Origin: Stenopsyche tienmushanensis
Lineage: Eukaryota; Arthropoda; Insecta; Trichoptera; Stenopsychidae
Assembly (NCBI GenBank): GCA_008973525.1
Contig: WACJ01000048.1
Span: forward strand, 1,426,001-1,490,000
Length of the DNA: 64,000 bases
Direction: 5' to 3'
Position numbers and translations under genes: made by a program. Below, piece after piece: positions 59,411-64,000 of the stretch; the stretch's first letter is position 1; every line of letters begins with the position of its first letter. Under the pieces are notes generated by a model. The model searched no databases. It worked only from the letters and a program-made list of their open reading frames with translations, and had not been told where the DNA came from.

Positions 59411-61290
59411 AATGTACAAATTGATGTGGAAAAAAAAGAAAAAGATGAATGTTTGGATGTCAGAAAACCTCCATTGCATCAATGTGTTAACTGATTACTT
59501 AGTTATTATTAATCACATATACTCTGCATGCAATTAAATTTTTTAACATTAATGAATTTGATCACCATACGAATATATACCAATATAATCAACATTCCTA
59601 TGGTGATATAAGAAAAAAACGTGGATCATTTGTATCGTAAATTGATAAAAGCATACATCCGGTTGAACATTTACAGTTCACAGTGTGTTCTTTATGTACA
59701 AACAATTAGAAAATGCATATTATGATAATCATTTATTGTGATTCCTGAATGAAATACATAAAAATTGGGGGATCATTTTGTATTAAATCAAAAGATTGTA
59801 GTATAGTAGTGAATCGTAACTCACCGAATTGCTTCTTTCAGCTGTTAGCTCCAACGTGATGATTACTATTATAACCACGCAGTATACTAAACGATCTTTT
59901 GAGATAGCGACGACGTTTAATTCACGACAAAATAATTTCGAGTGTATCAAATGACGCGCTAGAATCCTACGACATAAATTTAATATTAACACCAACTAGT
60001 ATGAAAATAAACTTCCTACAAGTATTACTTAAAACGCGAGGAAATGTTGAAATTTAAGTGGGCGAATTGAAATTCGATTGTTCGAGGGATAATTCGACGC
60101 AAAAAAAACGATCTTGAATTATCTTTTATCCTCATTTTTTACCCTTTTACTGTGATGTTTAGATGTTTTTTGTAACTACTGTAAGCAACATGTGTTCGTT
60201 AGATGTCGGTATTTTTCATTCAATTGAATGTTTAACTTGTCATTAACATGCGAATATAATGAAAACGATAAAAATGACAAAGAATATTTTTCATTTTTAA
60301 TGAGAAAAAAAACATTTTTTGGATGATTCATTCTTTGTTATAGAAAAATGAAATATCGTTCAAATGGGTGTGCTATTTATGTTGAATATTGAAGAGTTCG
60401 AAGCCACAATACTATCTAAACGGCAAACATAAAACCTTTCCATCCACATCCGTATTATAAAACACCAATTTGTGCCACAGTGATTTTCATAGCACTTGGT
60501 TACATTTTGAAGCGTTAGTGCTTTAATTTTCAATAAACTAGAAATACACATAAATTAAATTAAAATATTATAATCAATAGTTTTCTTGAGAAAAAGAAAT
60601 ATGCGGTAAAAGGGTCAAGGAAATGAATTTTAAAGATTGGGGAATTGATAAAACGACGTGATCAATAGGACGTATATTAACAATATCCAATATTACAAAT
60701 ATGATCACAAAATCTTTCTTTTTTATAGTACGAACTCTTGTTTGTTTTTTTTTTAAACAAAGTTTTTTTAAATATAGTTTGAAGAAAATGTTGCTTCCAT
60801 AATCGTATTGAATTGTGTTTAATCAAGCAGTCATTCTTCAATTCAATCTGAAGACGTAGTCGCTAAATGATTGGCGCATCGCTTTTTATCCTCACACGAT
60901 TAAATATATAATTTCGAGCAACCTATTTAAAATAATGAGAAATTTCCACTAACATACGTAGTACTTAATTCTGTATTAGCTCACGAAACATTGCATAGTG
61001 AACTTAGAAGTATTATTTGATTGCGAATTAAGGAATGACTGAGTTAGTTTATTTGGAATTTAATAGTATTTTAAATTTTTATTGTTGATTATGCTTTGAA
61101 TGACGTTCATATTATATGTATACTATACTTATATGCATGTATGTATTTATAATATGTATTTATTATATATATGTTTGTTTTTCTGTGGTTTCGTTTTGTA
61201 ATAAACATATATATATTCTAAATTAAATGTTTGTGTTTATAATAAACTTATGAAAAATCATACTGTGTGCATTATTTCATTTAGACAATT
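59411..61290 (+). terminator. Transporter 3' UTR with polyadenylation signals
   Basis: No gene or recognised repeat is seen for about 1.8 kb after the stop. AATAAA occurs at 61200-61205 and 61241-61246, just before a dispersed repeat begins at 61292. These are the best candidates for the transcript end; earlier ends are possible. Confidence 0.4.
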
Positions 61291-61291
61291 C

Positions 61292-61586
61292 GGCATTAAA
61301 TTAAAGTCTACAAAGCTGTTTTTTTTGTTTACAGCTAATTAACATTAATAATTGTTAAATTAACTTCGTCTACTTTTGATACAAAGTGGCTAGGACTTCA
61401 ATAGACTTCAATAGGCTAAAATTGTAATGTTAAAACATTGCAATTTTAAAAACATTATAAAATTAAATATACATAATATTTATTATAAACGACTACAACA
61501 TAGTTTCAGCCTTGTATATATATATATAAAACATTTATATAATATTTATTTACAGGCCTCAAAAAATTGTTGTAAATGTCAATAAT
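61292..61586 (+). repeat. Dispersed repeat C, copy 3
   Basis: GGCATTAAATTAAAGTCTAC to GTAAATGTCAATAAT. It matches 3744-4050 and lies just past the transporter's last polyadenylation signals. Confidence 0.65.
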
Positions 61587-62299
61587 ATCATTGCAATATA
61601 ATATCAAAACAACAAAATATGAAAGAATTAGATTAATATAAATTATTACACAAATAATATCCCTGCCTCCCGTATTATTACATCCAATTTTGATTGTGAG
61701 TCACTCATTAAAATATTTAGTAAAAATACTATTTTTTTAAAATAAAATTTGAAAATTCAAATAAATGCTCTTCTTCTTCTTTTAGTGAAGTGTCAAGTAT
61801 TCTAAATATTTATTATTTTCGGTGCTTTTTTTTGCCATTCCAATCGTTTAAATTGTGGTTTATCGTCTGTTAAAAACATTTTTATCCCTTTAATTTGCTT
61901 TTGATATATCTTTCAGATTTTAAATCAATAATTTTTCATCGATTCTGACTTCTTAAACACTTAAAATGCTTATAAAATACGTCCAAGAATCCGTAATATT
62001 TTTCCAGTTAGTTAATAGTACAAAAGTTTTTAAAATATATATATATATATAAATTTTAATTCAATTTGTCAACTTGTGAAAAATAATTTTAATAATAAGA
62101 TTTATTTTAATTCTGCATAGTTAATGATCTATTTAAAAATTTATAATTTGTTTAATACTTCAGCTGTCAAATATGAATTTAATAATGGTCATAATTTTGT
62201 GGTTTTTGGCCTAATATTTTTTGTTTGTAGCCATTGTATTTTGACACATGGGCCGGACGCTAGGCTCTGGTGGTTTTTACACGAGTCGTCCTCTGAGGA
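61587..62299. other. Spacer and promoter region of the zinc-ribbon gene
   Basis: AT-rich, with a (TA)n tract near 62034-62050. The last 60 bp before ATG 62300 is GC-richer; no clear TATA box or initiator could be fixed. Confidence 0.35.
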
Positions 62300-63377
62300 A
62301 TGGGCAGGAGTAAAATGATCGCAAAGAGTTGTCCAAAATGCGATCAGCAGGTAATTTTTCATATTTCATTTTTCTATGTTATTATTATTCTGATTGACTG
62401 CATTTTCTTTGTTTGAACTATTTTTTTTTTGTTGTTTCCAAATGTTTTACAATATTTACTCGCCTTCAATATGAAAAAAAACAGAATTTTACATTCAAAT
62501 TTGTATAGATATATTATTAATATTTGCATAAAAATTATTAGAATATTCTAGAAATAAGATTTGATGTTGTGGCTTTCTTAATAATGTCATACATATTTAT
62601 CGTATTATTTCATAATTTAGGTAGCCGTAGCGACTAAATCGTGTAAATGTGGTCATACATTTTTTTCTGCACGCACTCGTGCATCCCTCGTCGGATCTGG
62701 AAATTCCAGCAACAATAGTACAACTGGAGGTGAAGAGCGTAGACGAACTGGCCGTGTGAGAAGAGCACGTCCACACTTTTATGATAGCCAAGACTATCAA
62801 CGACAGCGCAGAAAGGTCTATTTCATTTCTATAATAGTTTGAATATGTGAAATATGCAATTTAAACAACAACATCATTTTTATATTAATAGCCTCCAAAG
62901 CGTCGTTCAGTTTCCCAAGGCTCATTAGACGAAGAAGATTCTAGAAGAGAAGGAAGTTACAAAGATAATACCAAAGAAGCAGGAAAGAGTAATTATTTTA
63001 TCACACTTATTGCATTTCATTATTATAATTTTTATTAAAAAATTTGATTAATCCATTACAATACAAAATACTATTAGAATAATCATTTTCAAATCAAGTT
63101 TGACTACCACTAGTCTAAATTTTATGGCGTAAAGATCAATTTAGGGCGTTCATACTATCCACTTGTTGTTATAATGCATGCTATTTTTAATACAGCAACG
63201 GCCCAAAGAGCTGCGAGGCGAAGAGCGCTGAAGCTCCGAATTGCTGCTAATGAAGCCAGAACACCACGAGCTCCCCCTGAACCCGTATTGGATCCCGCTC
63301 GATTAATACGATGCTCAGCCATGCTTCATGAAATCAATAGGAAAATGGCCGCTGTGACTTGGTCGCCTGATAAATAA
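62300..63377 (+). CDS. C16orf87/UPF0547 homologue, small zinc-ribbon protein
   Basis: Small basic protein of uncertain function, conserved in animals. Exons 62300-62350, 62621-62815, 62892-62988 and 63196-63377 give 525 nt, 174 residues plus stop. The N-terminus MGRSKMIAKSCPKCDQQ and following SCKCGHTFF provide a CxxC...CxC set (C11, C14, C25, C27), as in the family's CPxCxQxVPVACKxCxCG pattern. A serine/asparagine linker and an arginine-rich region follow, suggesting a nuclear location. The C-terminus has the conserved LHEINRKM stretch. I chose ATG 62300 because an in-frame TGA lies at 62294-62296 and the N-terminus then fits the family; ATG 62315 is the alternative. AATAAA signals at 63685-63690 and 63749-63754 suit the transcript end. 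Confidence 0.9.
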
Positions 63378-63754
63378 TTATCTTTAGCATAAATAATGCC
63401 GTATGTAATGGATTTGATTTATGAATTAAATGCTTTATATGTTCTCATGCGCGTAAAAGATAACATGAGAACAGCAAATAATCAATATTTTTGTTATATA
63501 GTAATATCTTTTCAGATTTTATTTTAATTTTCAACTAGTTTTTTTTTTAATTAGCAGCATTTATATAGTTTATGAATTTATTTTTAATATCTCGAATTTA
63601 TTTAAGTATACTATAATACAAGTTGTACATATTATATGCTTTCAGATGTGTAATTTAAAGTTTGTATATATTTAAACGCTTCAGAATAAATGCATCTTTA
63701 TAATGAATTTAAAAAAAATGTTTAGTGTTTAAAGCCTTATTTACCACGAATAAA
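63378..63754 (+). terminator. 3' UTR of the zinc-ribbon gene
   Basis: AT-rich sequence after the stop, with AATAAA at 63685-63690 and again at 63749-63754. The short repeat CTCATG...GATAACATGAGAAC near 63450 can form a weak stem. Confidence 0.45.
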
Positions 63755-64000
63755 GCGTTTTTGATGCAAACGCAGAACCCATCTTGTGCACAGCTTTCTC
63801 ATGTCCAAATTTTCAGTCAATATGAGTCGTACAGCACTTTTTAAATGTCTACTGTGTCTGTCAGCTCATGCACATTCAATCGACGGTCGTCCCATACCAT
63901 TTTGCGGTCGTACGGCCTCATTTAAACTCCCATCCAATATTTTACTCTTGTAAACAAAGGGGCAGACTCCCCCAGAGTAGAATCCAGCTCGGCTTTGATA
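63755..64000 (-). mobile_element. Mariner N-terminal remnant, cut by the window end
   Basis: On -, IKAELDSTLGESAPLFTRVK followed by YWMGV, then MVWDDRRLNVHELTDTVDI, then ILTENLDMRKLCTRWVLRL with frame breaks. This is the mariner subfamily found in the composite repeats. It probably continues beyond 64000. Confidence 0.78.

Overview
The window looks like nuclear DNA of an insect. It is AT-rich, has many short spliceosomal introns (mostly 60-150 bp with GT..AG ends) and carries many decayed mariner, pogo, hAT and other cut-and-paste transposon copies. I could not fix the order or species. No rRNA, tRNA, CRISPR or bacterial-type operon was seen. Domain and family calls were made by eye from translated exons; no search was run.

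Genes. Four genes can be built exon by exon. (1) A leishmanolysin-like/invadolysin M8 metalloprotease on + (33257-39179, 17 exons seen, signal-peptide exon not found). (2) A small unrecognised gene on - (43120-44706, three phase-consistent coding exons, 183 aa). (3) An SLC16-type monocarboxylate transporter on + (47218-59410, 17 exons, 756 aa, with a 6.5 kb first intron full of transposons and a possible intronic polyadenylation isoform). (4) A C16orf87/UPF0547 zinc-ribbon protein homologue on + (62300-63377, four exons, 174 aa). They share no evident pathway; this is a typical gene-by-gene eukaryotic layout.

Layout. 1-33 kb is gene-poor. It holds transposon remnants, three copies of an unclassified repeat rich in ATCCCGGGAT-like runs, and a 1.7 kb hAT element with perfect 8-bp target duplications sitting in a minisatellite-like repeat. 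33-39 kb is the protease gene. 40-47 kb holds the minus-strand gene among hAT and mariner remnants. 47-61 kb is the transporter with nested transposons in its introns. 62-64 kb is the zinc-ribbon gene, and the window ends in a mariner remnant.

The most unusual structure is a composite repeat: a hAT-like non-autonomous element that carries a piece of a mariner transposase plus one mariner terminal repeat, together with a short GC-rich stem-loop. Parts of it occur at least six times here. No clearly new biochemical system was found. The items most worth checking are the composite element, the unrecognised minus-strand gene, the 264-residue cytoplasmic tail of the protease and the alternative end of the transporter.
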